Positions 1 to 9,286 of a stretch of 37,197 nucleotides of DNA are shown piece by piece. The stretch lies in assembly GCA_017502025.1 (NCBI GenBank), contig JAFVVS010000126.1, positions 1-37,197 of the forward strand, written 5' to 3'. Each line of letters begins with the position of its first letter. Position 1 is the stretch's first letter. Both the position numbers and the translations under genes were made by a program. The notes below the pieces were generated by a model that was not told the origin of the DNA, searched no databases, and saw nothing but the letters and a program-made list of their open reading frames with translations. Source of the stretch: Alistipes sp. (lineage in GTDB: Bacteria; Bacteroidota; Bacteroidia; Bacteroidales; Rikenellaceae).

Positions 1-1506
1 AACGACGAGGAGTTGCGTCAGACTATCATCTCGGAGTTGTACGACAAGGCATACGCTATCGCTACAAGCGGCACAATGAAGCACGAGCGTTCGGAGGCAT
101 TCGAGGCTTTGGAGGCAGAGTTCGCAGCTCGCTACACCGAGGAGGAGTTGGAGGAGAAGGCTCCACTTATCCACAAGTACTTCCACGACGATGTACAGAA
201 GATGGCTATGCGCAATATGATCCTCGATGAGGGCAAGCGTCTTGATGGTCGTAAGACCGACGAGATTCGTCCTATCTGGTGCGAGGTTAATTACCTCCCA
301 TGCGCACACGGTTCGGCAATCTTCACCCGTGGTGAGACTCAGTCGCTCTCGACTGTAACTCTCGGCACAAAGCTCGATGAGAAGCAGCACGATGAGGTAT
401 TGTTCCAGGGTTCGGAGCAGTTCGTACTTCACTACAACTTCCCTCCATTCTCGACCGGTGAGGCTAAGGCATCTCGTGGTGTAAGCCGTCGTGAGATTGG
501 TCACGGCCACCTCGCTTGGCGTGCGTTGAAGCCTATGGTTCCTGTAGGTGAGGAGAATCCATACGCAGTTCGTGTAGTATCGGACATCTTGGAGTCGAAC
601 GGTTCGTCGTCTATGGCAACTGTTTGCGCAGGTTGTATGGCTTTGATGGATGCAGGTGTTAAGTTGAAGAAGCCTGTATCGGGTATCGCAATGGGTCTTA
701 TCTCGGATTCGGCAACAGGTCGTTGGGCAGTATTGTCGGATATCTTGGGCGATGAGGACCACTTGGGCGATATGGACTTCAAGGTAACAGGTACCCGTGA
801 CGGTATCACCGCTACCCAGATGGATATCAAGGTTGATGGTCTTTCGTATGAGGTGTTGGCTCAGGCATTGGAGCAGGCTCGTGTAGGTCGTTTGCACATC
901 CTCGATAAGATTACCGAGTGCATTGCAGAGCCTCGTGAGGACTACAAGCCATTCGTACCACGCATCGAGCAGATCGTTATCGACAAGGAGTTCATCGGTG
1001 CAGTTATCGGTCCTGGCGGTAAGGTAATTCAGGATATTCAGAAGAGTACCGGCACCACTATCACCATCACCGAGACCGAGACTTCGGGATTGGTAGATGT
1101 ATTCGGTCCGGACAAGGAGTCTATCGATGCAGCTATGGCTCGCATCAAGGGTATCGTAGCAGTACCTGAGGTTGGCGAGACCTACCACGGTAAGATTAAG
1201 TCTATCGTAGATTTCGGTGCATTTGTTGAGATTCTCCCAGGTAAGGAGGCGTTGCTCCACATCTCGGAGATCGACTACAAGCGTTTCGAGACTATGGCAG
1301 AGACCGGCTTGAACGAGGGTGATGAGATCGATGTTAAGTTGATTGGCGTTGATCAGAAGACCAACAAGTTGCGTCTTTCGCACAAGGCACTCCTTCCAAA
1401 GCCAGAGGGCTGGGTAGAGCCAGAGCGTAAGCCTCGTGCACCACGAGGTGACAAGGGTAACGACCGTGGCGACCGTCGCCCACGCCGTGACCACCACAAG
1501 GAGTAA
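1..1506 (+). CDS. pnp: Polyribonucleotide nucleotidyltransferase (PNPase), 5' end outside window
   Basis: Partial gene: the frame is open from base 1, so the start codon lies upstream and about 501 codons remain of a protein usually near 710 residues. PNPase degrades RNA 3'->5' by phosphorolysis. The second RNase PH-like domain is visible (FPPFSTGE at about 439-462, the [10 protein letters not shown] region at about 760-790, which holds the acidic catalytic residues). It is followed by a KH domain with its GPGG loop at 1009-1020 and an S1 domain at about 1174-1392 ([19 protein letters not shown]). The protein ends in a basic Arg/Lys/Asp tail. Codon use is strongly biased (GGT, CGT, GTA, GCA), as expected for a highly expressed gene. 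A clear terminator follows. Only the amount missing at the 5' end is uncertain. Confidence 0.97.
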   Translation, partial: NDEELRQTIISELYDKAYAIATSGTMKHERSEAFEALEAEFAARYTEEELEEKAPLIHKYFHDDVQKMAMRNMILDEGKRLDGRKTDEIRPIWCEVNYLPCAHGSAIFTRGETQSLSTVTLGTKLDEKQHDEVLFQGSEQFVLHYNFPPFSTGEAKASRGVSRREIGHGHLAWRALKPMVPVGEENPYAVRVVSDILESNGSSSMATVCAGCMALMDAGVKLKKPVSGIAMGLISDSATGRWAVLSDILGDEDHLGDMDFKVTGTRDGITATQMDIKVDGLSYEVLAQALEQARVGRLHILDKITECIAEPREDYKPFVPRIEQIVIDKEFIGAVIGPGGKVIQDIQKSTGTTITITETETSGLVDVFGPDKESIDAAMARIKGIVAVPEVGETYHGKIKSIVDFGAFVEILPGKEALLHISEIDYKRFETMAETGLNEGDEIDVKLIGVDQKTNKLRLSHKALLPKPEGWVEPERKPRAPRGDKGNDRGDRRPRRDHHKE

Positions 1507-1525
1507 TCACAGATATTCCAAATAG

Positions 1526-1557
1526 AAAACGGAGCAGTTTGAACTGCTCCGTTTTTT
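1526..1557 (+). terminator. Rho-independent terminator of pnp
   Basis: A 14-base arm AAAACGGAGCAGTT (1526-1539) is followed after two bases by its exact complement (1542-1555), ending in a six-T run (1552-1557). It lies 20 bases after the pnp stop codon. Confidence 0.9.
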
Positions 1558-1581
1558 ATTTGCTAATAAATTTCTGTCGTC

Positions 1582-1730
1582 ACGCCTACGGCGTTCTATG
1601 GCGTCGGTTGCAAACAACCTCTTTGACGTCGCCAACTAAAGTTGGTTCTATGTCGTTTCCTCATAAAGCACCAAAGGTGCGCCGCCATAAAGGGCGGTTA
1701 GCCCGCCGTCATAGAGCAGTCGCAGACTGC
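1582..1730. repeat. Array of six small hairpins with different stems
   Basis: Six perfect short inverted repeats follow each other: ACGCC/GGCGT (1582-1594), GGTTG/CAACC (1606-1619), CCAAC/GTTGG (1632-1645), GCACC/GGTGC (1668-1680), GGCGG/CCGCC (1693-1707) and GCAGTC/GACTGC (1716-1730). Loops are 3-5 bases. The spacers are related: TTCTATG plus CGTC in the first part, CATAAAG or CATAGAG in the second. The array fills the gap between pnp and the convergent hydrolase gene and stops 8 bases before the latter's stop codon. The last two hairpins recur at 20041-20079. Confidence 0.75.
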
Positions 1731-1737
1731 GACGCTA

Positions 1738-2535
1738 CTATCCCCTCACGAAATCGAGCAATGCGGCAGCACACATCTTCGGCTCCTCGATAAAACCCAT
1801 ATGTCCTGAATTTTCGAGCCAAACGACCTTCGCTTCGGGGTGCTCGGAAACCATCTTCTCGGCAATTTCAGGCGTGATATAGCCATCCTTACGACCCAAG
1901 ATAAAGAGTATCGGCTTGCCAAGGTTGTGGAGCATTTCGCTCTGCGCCTTGCGCTCAATCATACCGTTCAGCAAGGCGATGATGCCTGCATCCTCGGTGA
2001 GGTAGATAATCTGCTGCAAATCTTCGATTTCGGTGCGGAAACGGTTGCGATTTTCTGCTGCAAAACCCGCCTCGGGTGCAGTATGAGCCAGCAACTCCTT
2101 CTTGCCCGACTTGACGAGCGAAATCTCACGCTGGCGATTTTTCTTCTTCTCCTCGCTATCGGCATAAGGTGTCGAATGGAGCAACACCACCCCGTCGGTG
2201 CGGTCGGGATGTCGCTCGGCAAAGGCGAGAGCCATATATCCGCCCATCGAATGACCTACAATGGTGGCGCTCTTGACGCTCAACTTTTCGAGTGCAGCAG
2301 CGAGAGTGTCGGCAAGGAAATCCATTGTATGAGTTTCGCCCTTAACCTCCGAAATTCCGTGTCCGGGAATGTCGAGCGTAATTACTCGTACATCCTTATA
2401 AATCAGAGGTATAAACTCCTCCCATACGAGCATATTTTCGAGATAGCCGTGCAATAAAACCACAACCTTATCGCCCTCTTCCGAGTCGCAAACATGGAGC
2501 GCAGTGTCGCCCGCCATTATAAACTTTTCGACCAT
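1738..2535 (-). CDS. Alpha/beta-fold hydrolase
   Basis: 265 residues, the usual size of a single-domain alpha/beta hydrolase, with no signal peptide, so probably cytoplasmic. The catalytic triad is readable: nucleophile Ser96 in GHSMGG, Asp217 in GRKDGYI, and His245 in NSGHMGF. The oxyanion-hole HG motif is at 29-30 (LLHGYLEN). The fold covers esterases, lipases, haloperoxidase-like enzymes and MenH-type enzymes, and the sequence does not say which, so the substrate is unknown. The start at 2535 gives MVEKFIMAG; a second in-frame ATG six codons later is also possible. The gene is divergent from dapF and convergent with pnp, so it is probably transcribed alone. Confidence 0.9.
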   Translation of the reverse strand: MVEKFIMAGDTALHVCDSEEGDKVVVLLHGYLENMLVWEEFIPLIYKDVRVITLDIPGHGISEVKGETHTMDFLADTLAAALEKLSVKSATIVGHSMGGYMALAFAERHPDRTDGVVLLHSTPYADSEEKKKNRQREISLVKSGKKELLAHTAPEAGFAAENRNRFRTEIEDLQQIIYLTEDAGIIALLNGMIERKAQSEMLHNLGKPILFILGRKDGYITPEIAEKMVSEHPEAKVVWLENSGHMGFIEEPKMCAAALLDFVRG

Positions 2536-2593
2536 TTTTTATCGTTTTTGCATTTTTACTGCGTAAAAATATGGAAAATTCTGCAAATTTTAC

Positions 2594-2601
2594 TATTTTT
2601 G
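2594..2601 (+). promoter_or_regulatory. Probable -7 box of the dapF-tamL-dxs operon
   Basis: TATTTTTG fits the Bacteroidota -7 consensus TAnnTTTG and lies 22 bases before the dapF ATG, in the 88-base gap between divergent genes. I find no convincing -33 TTTG at the usual spacing. Confidence 0.5.
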
Positions 2602-2623
2602 GACAATTATACTCCAAAATAGA

Positions 2624-3559
2624 ATGAAGTTTGACTATATAAAGTGTCACGGCTCGGGAAATGAGTTCGTTATGGTGGATGCGGTGAAGCACAATCTTGA
2701 CGGCATCGACCTTGCCGAGTTTTCCCGTTTCGTCTGCAACCGAGAGGAGTCGGTCGGAGCCGATGGCGTGTTGCTTTTGGTCAAAGAGGGCGATATGTTC
2801 GGAATGCGAATGTTCAACCCCGACGGCTCGGAGGCAGAGATGTGTGGCAACGGCATTCGTTGCGTGGCACGCCTGGCGGAGGAGTATGTCGGAGCAAAGG
2901 AGTTCGATATGTTCTCGGGCGGAAACACCTACGGCATCGTGCGTGCCGAGGATATTCACCCTGCAATGCCGACCTACGGAGTAGATTTGCAGGTGCGCCT
3001 TGCAAGTCCCGATTTTGGCTTTGCCGAGGGTGCCGAGCAGTTCGTATCGCAGCGCATCGAGCGATTGGACAGTGACCTTCTCTGGACAGCGATAAATGTG
3101 GGTAATCCGCACATTGTGGCTGAGGTCGAGGAGATAGACTACGACCACCTCTCACGCCTTGGCGAGAGGGTTTTGGAGTTGAAAGAGGAGTTTCCGAAGG
3201 GTATAAATGTTTCGCTCGTGAAGGTGCTGGGCGAGAATCGCATCTTTGTGGCGACCTACGAGCGAGGTGCCGGCATCACCGCATCGTGCGGTACGGCGAT
3301 GACTTCGAGTGCTACGGCAATGGCCCTCAACAAAAGATGCGACTACGAAGCGACCATCGAGGTCGAAAACCGAGGTGGTGCAGTGCGCTGCATCTGCCAC
3401 AGCGAAGGTGGTCTGCACACTCAACTTATAGGCAACGCCTCCTACCTCTCCTATGGCAGAGTTGTAGCCGAGGAGGGCAATTTCGTATGCGTCGAGTTGG
3501 GCAAGGCTGAGGCGGAGATAGAACTTTACAACGATTTTTTGAGGTCGAAGAATGCGTAG
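2624..3559 (+). CDS. dapF: Diaminopimelate epimerase
   Basis: 311 residues. It interconverts LL- and meso-diaminopimelate, the last step before the peptidoglycan (and lysine) precursor. Both catalytic cysteines are present: Cys74 in EMCGNGIRC and Cys222 in TASCGTA. The opening KCHGSGNEFVMVD and the MFNPDGSEAEMCGNG segment are typical. Around Cys222 the usual ERGxGETxACGTG reads ERGAGITASCGTA, so Ile218 stands where Glu is common and Ala225 where Gly is common. This looks like a divergent DapF branch rather than a dead enzyme. The stop codon overlaps the start of tamL by 8 bases, which suggests translational coupling. Confidence 0.95.
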   Translation: MKFDYIKCHGSGNEFVMVDAVKHNLDGIDLAEFSRFVCNREESVGADGVLLLVKEGDMFGMRMFNPDGSEAEMCGNGIRCVARLAEEYVGAKEFDMFSGGNTYGIVRAEDIHPAMPTYGVDLQVRLASPDFGFAEGAEQFVSQRIERLDSDLLWTAINVGNPHIVAEVEEIDYDHLSRLGERVLELKEEFPKGINVSLVKVLGENRIFVATYERGAGITASCGTAMTSSATAMALNKRCDYEATIEVENRGGAVRCICHSEGGLHTQLIGNASYLSYGRVVAEEGNFVCVELGKAEAEIELYNDFLRSKNA

Positions 3560-5933
3560 ATGGCTCTACATAGTGTGTTGCGTGGCGCTGGGATTAACCC
3601 TCTCGGCGTGTAATGTCACACGCCTTATTCCGTCGGATACCTATCTCTTGCAGAGAGTAAAAATCGATGAGGATAAGAGTGCTCCCCGTGCCGAGCGTGT
3701 AAAGAGCGAAGAGGTTACAAAATATCTGCGTCAGAAGCCGAACAAGCACTTCCTTGGCACCGATTTCTACGCCTGGATATACCTTATGGCAGACCCCGGA
3801 AAGAATAATTGGTGGAACAACCTCAAACGCAAGATGGGCGAGGAGCCCGTATTGTTCAATATGCGTGACACGGAGCGTTCGGCATCGAACTTAAAGCTCT
3901 ACCTCGACTCTCGTGGATACTACTCCTCGAAGGTGGATTACAAGGTCGATACCACCTACCGACGCAAGCGTGCAAAGGTTTCCTACTCGCTCAAACAGGG
4001 TAAGCCTTACCATATCAGCTCCATATCCTACGACTTCAAGGATCAATTCCTCAAACCGATTATCCTGCCCGACACCGTAAATACGCTGTTGCACAAGGGC
4101 GATATCTTCGACATCTCGGTATTGGAGGCGGAGCGTGAGCGCATTGCACTCTACCTGAAAGATAGAGGTTACTACAACTTCTCGGTAAATAATGTCGAGT
4201 ATCTTGCCGACACGCTCAGTGGCGACAACAAGGTGGGCGTTAAGGTCATCATCAAGCAGAATTTGACAGGCTACAATGCACGAGGCGAGGCGATATACGA
4301 CAATAATGTGGTCTATCGTCTGCGCAATATAGACATCATACCTCGCTACGAGGCTGCCGTTGCAAAGAGCGAAACAAACTACTTCGAGCGATTCGACTCA
4401 ATCGAGTTTAGAGGTCTGAATATCCTATTCAGCGGCAAACAACCAACGGTGCGACCAAAGGTTTTGCGTGGGTCTATTCCGCTCTATCCGAACTACCTCT
4501 ACAACTATTCGCAGGTAAGCCGTACCTACGCCAACCTGATGGCTATGGGTTACTTCAAGAGCGCACGCATAAACTTCGAAGAGGTAAGCGACGACCTGAA
4601 ACAAAACCTCATAACATTGGTCGGTGTGGATGGCAAAGATAAAAATGCTCCGATAAACTACACCCGAGAGCGTTATCTCGATTGCAACATCTACTGCACC
4701 CCTGCCCTGCAACAGGGCATTAAAGCGGAGTTGGAGGCATCGACCACATCGAGTTTCTACGGTTTGACGGCTGTTGTCGGTTATCAAAACCGCAACATCT
4801 TCCGAGGTGCCGAGATGCTCGAAGTTACAGGCACGGCAGGATACGAGTATATGAAGGCTCCGAACTCGAAGAAGCGTCACGCAATGGAGTTTGGTGTGGC
4901 AGCCGCTCTTTCGTTCCCTCGCTTCTTGTTGGCGAACTATGCGTTGAGCAACAACATCCTCGTTCCGAAGACCAAGTTCGAGGTTTCGTACAACTATCAG
5001 GACCGCCCATACTACCAGCGTGGTCTGTCGAGTATCTCGTGGATATACTCGTGGCGCAACCGCACAAACTCATCGTTTGTGGTACGCCCGATAGGTATCA
5101 ACTTGGTGGATGTGTCGTATATCGATCAGAAGTATTTCAACTCGTTGCAGAACCAATACCTAAAACACAGTTTCCAATCGCAGTTGATTGTGGCAATTTC
5201 GGGCTCGTATGTGCTGAACAAGCAGTACAAGTCGGCACCGAACAACCAGACCACCTTGCGAGCGAACTGTGAGTTGTCGGGCAACCTTTTGAACGGCTTA
5301 GTACATCTCTTCTCGAAGCCTGCCGAGGGAGAAAACTACTACAAGCTCCTCGGTATTCGCTATTCGCAGTATGCACGAGCCGACATCAACGCCAGCCACA
5401 AGATTATGTTTGGCAAGGTGACCGCCTTGGCAGCACGCCTCTATGCGGGTGTGGCATACGCCTATGGAAACTCCGAAGCGGTACCATTCGACCGACTCTT
5501 CTATGCAGGAGGTAGCAATAGTATGCGTGGTTGGGCACCTCGCACACTCGGACCGGGCTCGTCGCCTGCACCGACAAATGTGGTCTATCCTACGCAGTTG
5601 GGCGATATGAAGTTGGAGGCAAACCTCGAATTCCGCTTCCCTATTTGGGATATGTTCCACGGTGCAACATTCCTCGACTTGGGTAATATATGGTATATAG
5701 GTCGTGAGGGCGTAAGTTATCCCGATAGTTCGGTATTCCATTTCAACTCCTTCTACAAGCAGTTGGCATTCAATACGGGTATAGGTCTGCGACTCGATAT
5801 CAAGTTTGCAATTTTGCGACTCGATTGGGGTATTCAGCTCCACAACCCTAACAACCCCGAGGGTCAGCGATGGATACACAACTTCAAGTGGCGCAACACC
5901 TCGCTCAACTTTGGCGTTGGCTATCCGTTCTAA
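3552..5933 (+). CDS. tamL: TamL-like Omp85 outer-membrane assembly lipoprotein
   Basis: 793 residues. The N-terminus is a lipoprotein signal with lipobox LSAC, so Cys20 would be acylated. A long stretch with POTRA-like beta/alpha units follows, then a C-terminal 16-strand barrel of the BamA/TamA surface-antigen type. Within the barrel is FYAGGSNSMRGW (residues 650-661), which contains the conserved RG[FW] turn of Omp85 proteins. The protein ends in an aromatic residue (GVGYPF), as outer-membrane barrels do. Lipid-anchored TamA relatives in Bacteroidota are called TamL and are thought to work with TamB, which is not in this window. The gene overlaps dapF by 8 bases and precedes dxs by 15, so all three are co-transcribed. 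Omp85 membership is secure; the TamL label is an inference from the lipobox. Confidence 0.88.
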   Translation: MRRWLYIVCCVALGLTLSACNVTRLIPSDTYLLQRVKIDEDKSAPRAERVKSEEVTKYLRQKPNKHFLGTDFYAWIYLMADPGKNNWWNNLKRKMGEEPVLFNMRDTERSASNLKLYLDSRGYYSSKVDYKVDTTYRRKRAKVSYSLKQGKPYHISSISYDFKDQFLKPIILPDTVNTLLHKGDIFDISVLEAERERIALYLKDRGYYNFSVNNVEYLADTLSGDNKVGVKVIIKQNLTGYNARGEAIYDNNVVYRLRNIDIIPRYEAAVAKSETNYFERFDSIEFRGLNILFSGKQPTVRPKVLRGSIPLYPNYLYNYSQVSRTYANLMAMGYFKSARINFEEVSDDLKQNLITLVGVDGKDKNAPINYTRERYLDCNIYCTPALQQGIKAELEASTTSSFYGLTAVVGYQNRNIFRGAEMLEVTGTAGYEYMKAPNSKKRHAMEFGVAAALSFPRFLLANYALSNNILVPKTKFEVSYNYQDRPYYQRGLSSISWIYSWRNRTNSSFVVRPIGINLVDVSYIDQKYFNSLQNQYLKHSFQSQLIVAISGSYVLNKQYKSAPNNQTTLRANCELSGNLLNGLVHLFSKPAEGENYYKLLGIRYSQYARADINASHKIMFGKVTALAARLYAGVAYAYGNSEAVPFDRLFYAGGSNSMRGWAPRTLGPGSSPAPTNVVYPTQLGDMKLEANLEFRFPIWDMFHGATFLDLGNIWYIGREGVSYPDSSVFHFNSFYKQLAFNTGIGLRLDIKFAILRLDWGIQLHNPNNPEGQRWIHNFKWRNTSLNFGVGYPF

Positions 5934-5948
5934 AACAGCAAGTAAGGT

Positions 5949-7820
5949 ATGACAAAACTCGAATATAAATATCTGCACAGCATAGATTCACCTGCCGATT
6001 TGCGACGCTTGTCGCTCGACGAACTCCCCCGCTACTGCGAGGAGGTGCGCCAATATATCATCGAGCAGTGTGCCGTAAATCCGGGTCACCTCGCCTCGTC
6101 GTTGGGTGCGGTGGAGATTGCTGTGGCTATACATTATATATATGATACGCCAACCGACAAACTCATCTGGGATGTTGGACATCAGGCGTATGCGCACAAG
6201 ATTATCACAGGTCGTCGTGATGCCTTCTCGACAAATCGCAAGTTGGGCGGTATCAGCGGCTTCCCTCGTATGGCGGAGAGCGAGTACGACGCTTTTGGCG
6301 CAGGCCACTCGTCGGTATCAATCTCGGCAGCTCTCGGTATGGCGAAGGCGGCAAAGTTGAGTGGCGAAGATTTCAAAACCGTAGCGGTCATCGGTGACGG
6401 CTCGATTGCGGGAGGTCTGGCATTCGAGGGTTTGAACAATGCCGGCTCGGACAAGACCACCGACATCTTGGTCATCCTCAACGACAACAATATGTCGATT
6501 GACAAGTCGCAGGGCGCACTCAACCACTACCTGCTACGCCTCTCGACCTCGTCGAAGTACAACCGCTTCAAGCAGGGTTTGTGGGGTATGCTCTCTCGCA
6601 CGCCACGGCTTCTGAACCTGTGCCGTAAGGTAGGCAATGGCATAAAGCACGGCTTATTGCAGAACAGTAACCTCTTCGAGAGCCTTGGTTTCCGCTACTT
6701 TGGCCGTGTGGATGGTCACGATGTAAAGTTGCTTGTACGCACCTTGCGAGCATTGAAGGGCATAAACTCGCCAAAGTTGCTCCACATAATCACCGAGAAG
6801 GGTCACGGCTATGCACCGACAAAGAACGACCTCTCGGTTTGGCACGCTCCGGGATGCTTCAACCCCGAGACAGGAGAGCGCATCGAAAAGGCTGCAAAGA
6901 GTACCCGTATGCAGGATGTTTTTGGTCAGACACTCCTCGATCTCGCCAAGCTCGACAAGAGAGTTGTGGGCGTAACACCGGCTATGCCGTCGGGATGTTC
7001 GATGAACATTATGATGGCGGAGATGCCCGAGCGTTGCTTCGATGTGGGCATTGCCGAGGGTCACGCAGTAACCTTCTCGGCTGGACTTGCAGCGGCAGGC
7101 AAGCGACCATTCTGCAACATCTACTCGACCTTTATGCAGCGAGCCTACGACAATATCATCCACGATGTGGCACTGCAAAACCTGCCTGTCATCTTCTGCC
7201 TCGACCGAGGTGGTTTGGTTGGCGAGGATGGTGCAACACACCACGGCGCATTCGATATTGCATACCTTGGTTGCATACCTAATATTACTATTGCCACCCC
7301 ATCCGACGAGTGGGAGTTGCGAAATATGATGTTCGCCGCCTTGCAGAGCGATGCTCCGTTTGCTATTCGCTACCCTCGTGGCAGTGGTCGTGGTACCGCT
7401 TGGAAGGATATGCCTTTCGAGGCTATCGAGGTGGGTAAGGCACGGGAGGTACGCCAAGGTGAGGATGTTGCAGTATTCGCCTTTGGCACACTTCTTCCCG
7501 ATGCCGAGAAGGCTGCCGAGAAGGCTTCGTTGATTGGTGTCAGCACTGCGGTTTATGATATGCGCTTTGCAAAACCGCTCGATGAGGAGTTGGTTGTCGA
7601 GGTGGGTCGCAAGTTCAAGCGCATCGTTACCATCGAGGATGGAGTGATTCGTGGCGGTGCGGGCGAAGCGGTGGTTAAACTGCTGAACGACAACCAGATC
7701 ACTACACCTGTTACCACACTCGGCATAGACGATAAGTTTGTCGAGCACGGAACAGTTGCCGAGTTGCGCCACCTATGCGGTTACGGAATTGACGATATAC
7801 TCCACGCAATAGTTGAGTAA
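5949..7820 (+). CDS. dxs: 1-deoxy-D-xylulose-5-phosphate synthase
   Basis: 623 residues, full length. It condenses pyruvate and glyceraldehyde 3-phosphate to DXP, the first step of the MEP isoprenoid pathway, which supplies undecaprenyl phosphate and quinones. The thiamine-diphosphate motif runs from GDG (149-151) to NDNNMS (178-183). His47 and His78 match conserved active-site histidines. The second-domain motif DVGIAEGHA places the catalytic glutamate at 370, the same number as in E. coli Dxs. The transketolase C-terminal domain is complete. It starts 15 bases after tamL, with AAGTAAGGT just ahead of the ATG as a possible ribosome site. It is the last gene of the operon and is followed directly by a terminator. 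Confidence 0.97.
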   Translation: MTKLEYKYLHSIDSPADLRRLSLDELPRYCEEVRQYIIEQCAVNPGHLASSLGAVEIAVAIHYIYDTPTDKLIWDVGHQAYAHKIITGRRDAFSTNRKLGGISGFPRMAESEYDAFGAGHSSVSISAALGMAKAAKLSGEDFKTVAVIGDGSIAGGLAFEGLNNAGSDKTTDILVILNDNNMSIDKSQGALNHYLLRLSTSSKYNRFKQGLWGMLSRTPRLLNLCRKVGNGIKHGLLQNSNLFESLGFRYFGRVDGHDVKLLVRTLRALKGINSPKLLHIITEKGHGYAPTKNDLSVWHAPGCFNPETGERIEKAAKSTRMQDVFGQTLLDLAKLDKRVVGVTPAMPSGCSMNIMMAEMPERCFDVGIAEGHAVTFSAGLAAAGKRPFCNIYSTFMQRAYDNIIHDVALQNLPVIFCLDRGGLVGEDGATHHGAFDIAYLGCIPNITIATPSDEWELRNMMFAALQSDAPFAIRYPRGSGRGTAWKDMPFEAIEVGKAREVRQGEDVAVFAFGTLLPDAEKAAEKASLIGVSTAVYDMRFAKPLDEELVVEVGRKFKRIVTIEDGVIRGGAGEAVVKLLNDNQITTPVTTLGIDDKFVEHGTVAELRHLCGYGIDDILHAIVE

Positions 7821-7823
7821 CAG

Positions 7824-7851
7824 AAAAGCCAAGCGAAGTCGCTTGGCTTTT
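7824..7851. terminator. Terminator after dxs, symmetric
   Basis: AAAAGCCAAGCGA (7824-7836) pairs perfectly with TCGCTTGGCTTTT (7839-7851), 3 bases after the dxs stop. The A-run and T-run flank the stem symmetrically, so it could also act on folC transcripts arriving from the other strand. Confidence 0.88.
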
Positions 7852-7879
7852 AGTTTGGTCATTACCTATATTATAGATG

Positions 7880-7926
7880 TGGCGTATGTGAGGATTTTGA
7901 GAACGAGCGTAACGCAGAAATCACCT
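7880..7926 (-). repeat. Post-gene hairpin element, copy 1 (degenerate), behind folC
   Basis: Read in folC orientation it holds the element's 42-base core region, identical at 37 of 42 positions to the copy behind glpD. It includes TGCGTTACGCTCG and CCTCACATACGCC. The inner hairpin arm has decayed, and no long outer stem is visible. It lies 42 bases behind the folC stop codon when measured to the ATTT edge of the core. Confidence 0.65.
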
Positions 7927-7938
7927 TGTTAGGCAACT

Positions 7939-9234
7939 CTACTCCAACACCTCGGCAACAACAAAAGTGCTACCTCCAATGAAGAGCATATCCTCGTCGG
8001 TGAGTTGCTGTTGCGCCAATGCCAACGCCTCGGCAACGGTCGGTGCAAGTTCGAAATCGAGCGAAAGCGAGGTTGCTACCTCTGCCACCTTTTCGAGCGA
8101 TGCGGCACGACGAATTGAGGCTTGCGTGAAGATGTAGTGAGCATCCGCAGGCATCTGCGCCAGCATCTTAGAGAAATCTTTATCCTCGCAGAAACCCATA
8201 ACGCAGAGCAGACGACCGCCATTTGTGCGAGCCTTCAACTGCTTGGCAACCTCCGAGATACCGTGCTCGTTATGTGCCGTGTCGCACACCACAAGAGGCT
8301 TCTCGGACAACACCTGCCAACGACCTCGGAACGATGTAAGTTGCGACACACTGCGCACACCCTCGACAAATGCTCGACGAGAGACCGAGAGCGGAGTCGA
8401 TTCGTGCAGAGTATCGAGTACGGTAGCCACCGTAACGAGATTTTGACGCTGATATTCGCCCAAGAGGTCAAGGCGAAGTTGATATGGATAGCCGTCACGC
8501 ATACGGGTCATCGTTACAACCTGCTTGCCACCCTCGAAGCCGCACTCGCCAAGCGAGAACGCCTCGGGAGCGTAGGTGATTTCGGAGCGCAAGTCGCTGG
8601 CAATCTCCTCCAACACAAGGTTGTAGTTCGAGTTCTTCTCGCCCACTACCACAGGGGTGCATTTCTTGATAATACCACCCTTCTCTCGTGCAATCTTCGG
8701 CAGCGAGTTGCCGAGATACTCGGTGTGCTCCAAGCCGATATTGGTGATTACCGAGACAAGCGGTTGAACGATATTTGTAGCGTCGAGGCGACCTCCAAGT
8801 CCCGTTTCGATAACGGCAACCTCGACATCGCTCTGTGCAAAGTAGTCGAAAGCCATTGCTGTGGTCATCTCGAAGAAGGAGAGTTGCAGACGCTCCATAT
8901 CGGTCTTGTAGCGGTCGACAAAATTGACCACCTTCTGCTTGGAAATCATCTCGCCATTCACTCGGATGCGCTCACGGAAGTCGGTCAAGTGGGGCGAGGT
9001 AAACAAGCCCACCTGATAGCCCGCCTGTTGCAACACCGCCGCCAACATATTCGACACCGAGCCTTTGCCGTTGGTGCCGGCAATATGAATTACGAAGTAG
9101 TTGCGTTGCGGGTTGCCAATCGAGCGGCAAAACTCCGCAATACGCTCCAAACCAGGTTTGTAGGCGTCGCCTCCGACCTGTTGGAACGAAGGCATCGACG
9201 AAAAGAGATAGTCTAATGTTTCGGTATAATTCAT
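7939..9234 (-). CDS. folC: Folylpolyglutamate synthase / dihydrofolate synthase
   Basis: 431 residues from the chosen start. It adds glutamate to folates and, in many bacteria, to dihydropteroate. The Mur-ligase-type P-loop HIAGTNGKGSVSNML is near residues 50-64, followed by TSPHL and the VEIGLGGR-like VIETGLGGRLDATN, and a complete C-terminal ligase domain. I chose the ATG at 9234 (MNYTETLDYLF). The upstream extension to 9258 is encoded by a 7-base tandem repeat and does not look like protein. It is downstream of lnt on the same strand, 52 bases away, and probably shares its transcript. Confidence 0.95.
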   Translation of the reverse strand: MNYTETLDYLFSSMPSFQQVGGDAYKPGLERIAEFCRSIGNPQRNYFVIHIAGTNGKGSVSNMLAAVLQQAGYQVGLFTSPHLTDFRERIRVNGEMISKQKVVNFVDRYKTDMERLQLSFFEMTTAMAFDYFAQSDVEVAVIETGLGGRLDATNIVQPLVSVITNIGLEHTEYLGNSLPKIAREKGGIIKKCTPVVVGEKNSNYNLVLEEIASDLRSEITYAPEAFSLGECGFEGGKQVVTMTRMRDGYPYQLRLDLLGEYQRQNLVTVATVLDTLHESTPLSVSRRAFVEGVRSVSQLTSFRGRWQVLSEKPLVVCDTAHNEHGISEVAKQLKARTNGGRLLCVMGFCEDKDFSKMLAQMPADAHYIFTQASIRRAASLEKVAEVATSLSLDFELAPTVAEALALAQQQLTDEDMLFIGGSTFVVAEVLE

Positions 9235-9242
9235 AAATTTCA

Positions 9243-9277
9243 AATTGATAATTGACAATTGATAATTGACAATTATA
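9243..9277. repeat. Heptad tandem repeat, word AATTGA(T/C)
   Basis: Four exact 7-base units alternate AATTGAT and AATTGAC (9243-9270), with a decayed fifth unit AATTATA. It lies between lnt and folC and ends 8 bases before the folC ATG. Confidence 0.85.
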
Positions 9278-9286
9278 GGAATAATC

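Noticed and set aside
1539..1793. Open frame of 84 codons after pnp
   Set aside because: It runs through the terminator and the hairpin array into the end of the hydrolase gene; no protein features.
9235..9258. N-terminal extension of FolC
   Set aside because: The extra eight codons come from the edge of the AATTGAT array; MNYTETL is the family-like start.
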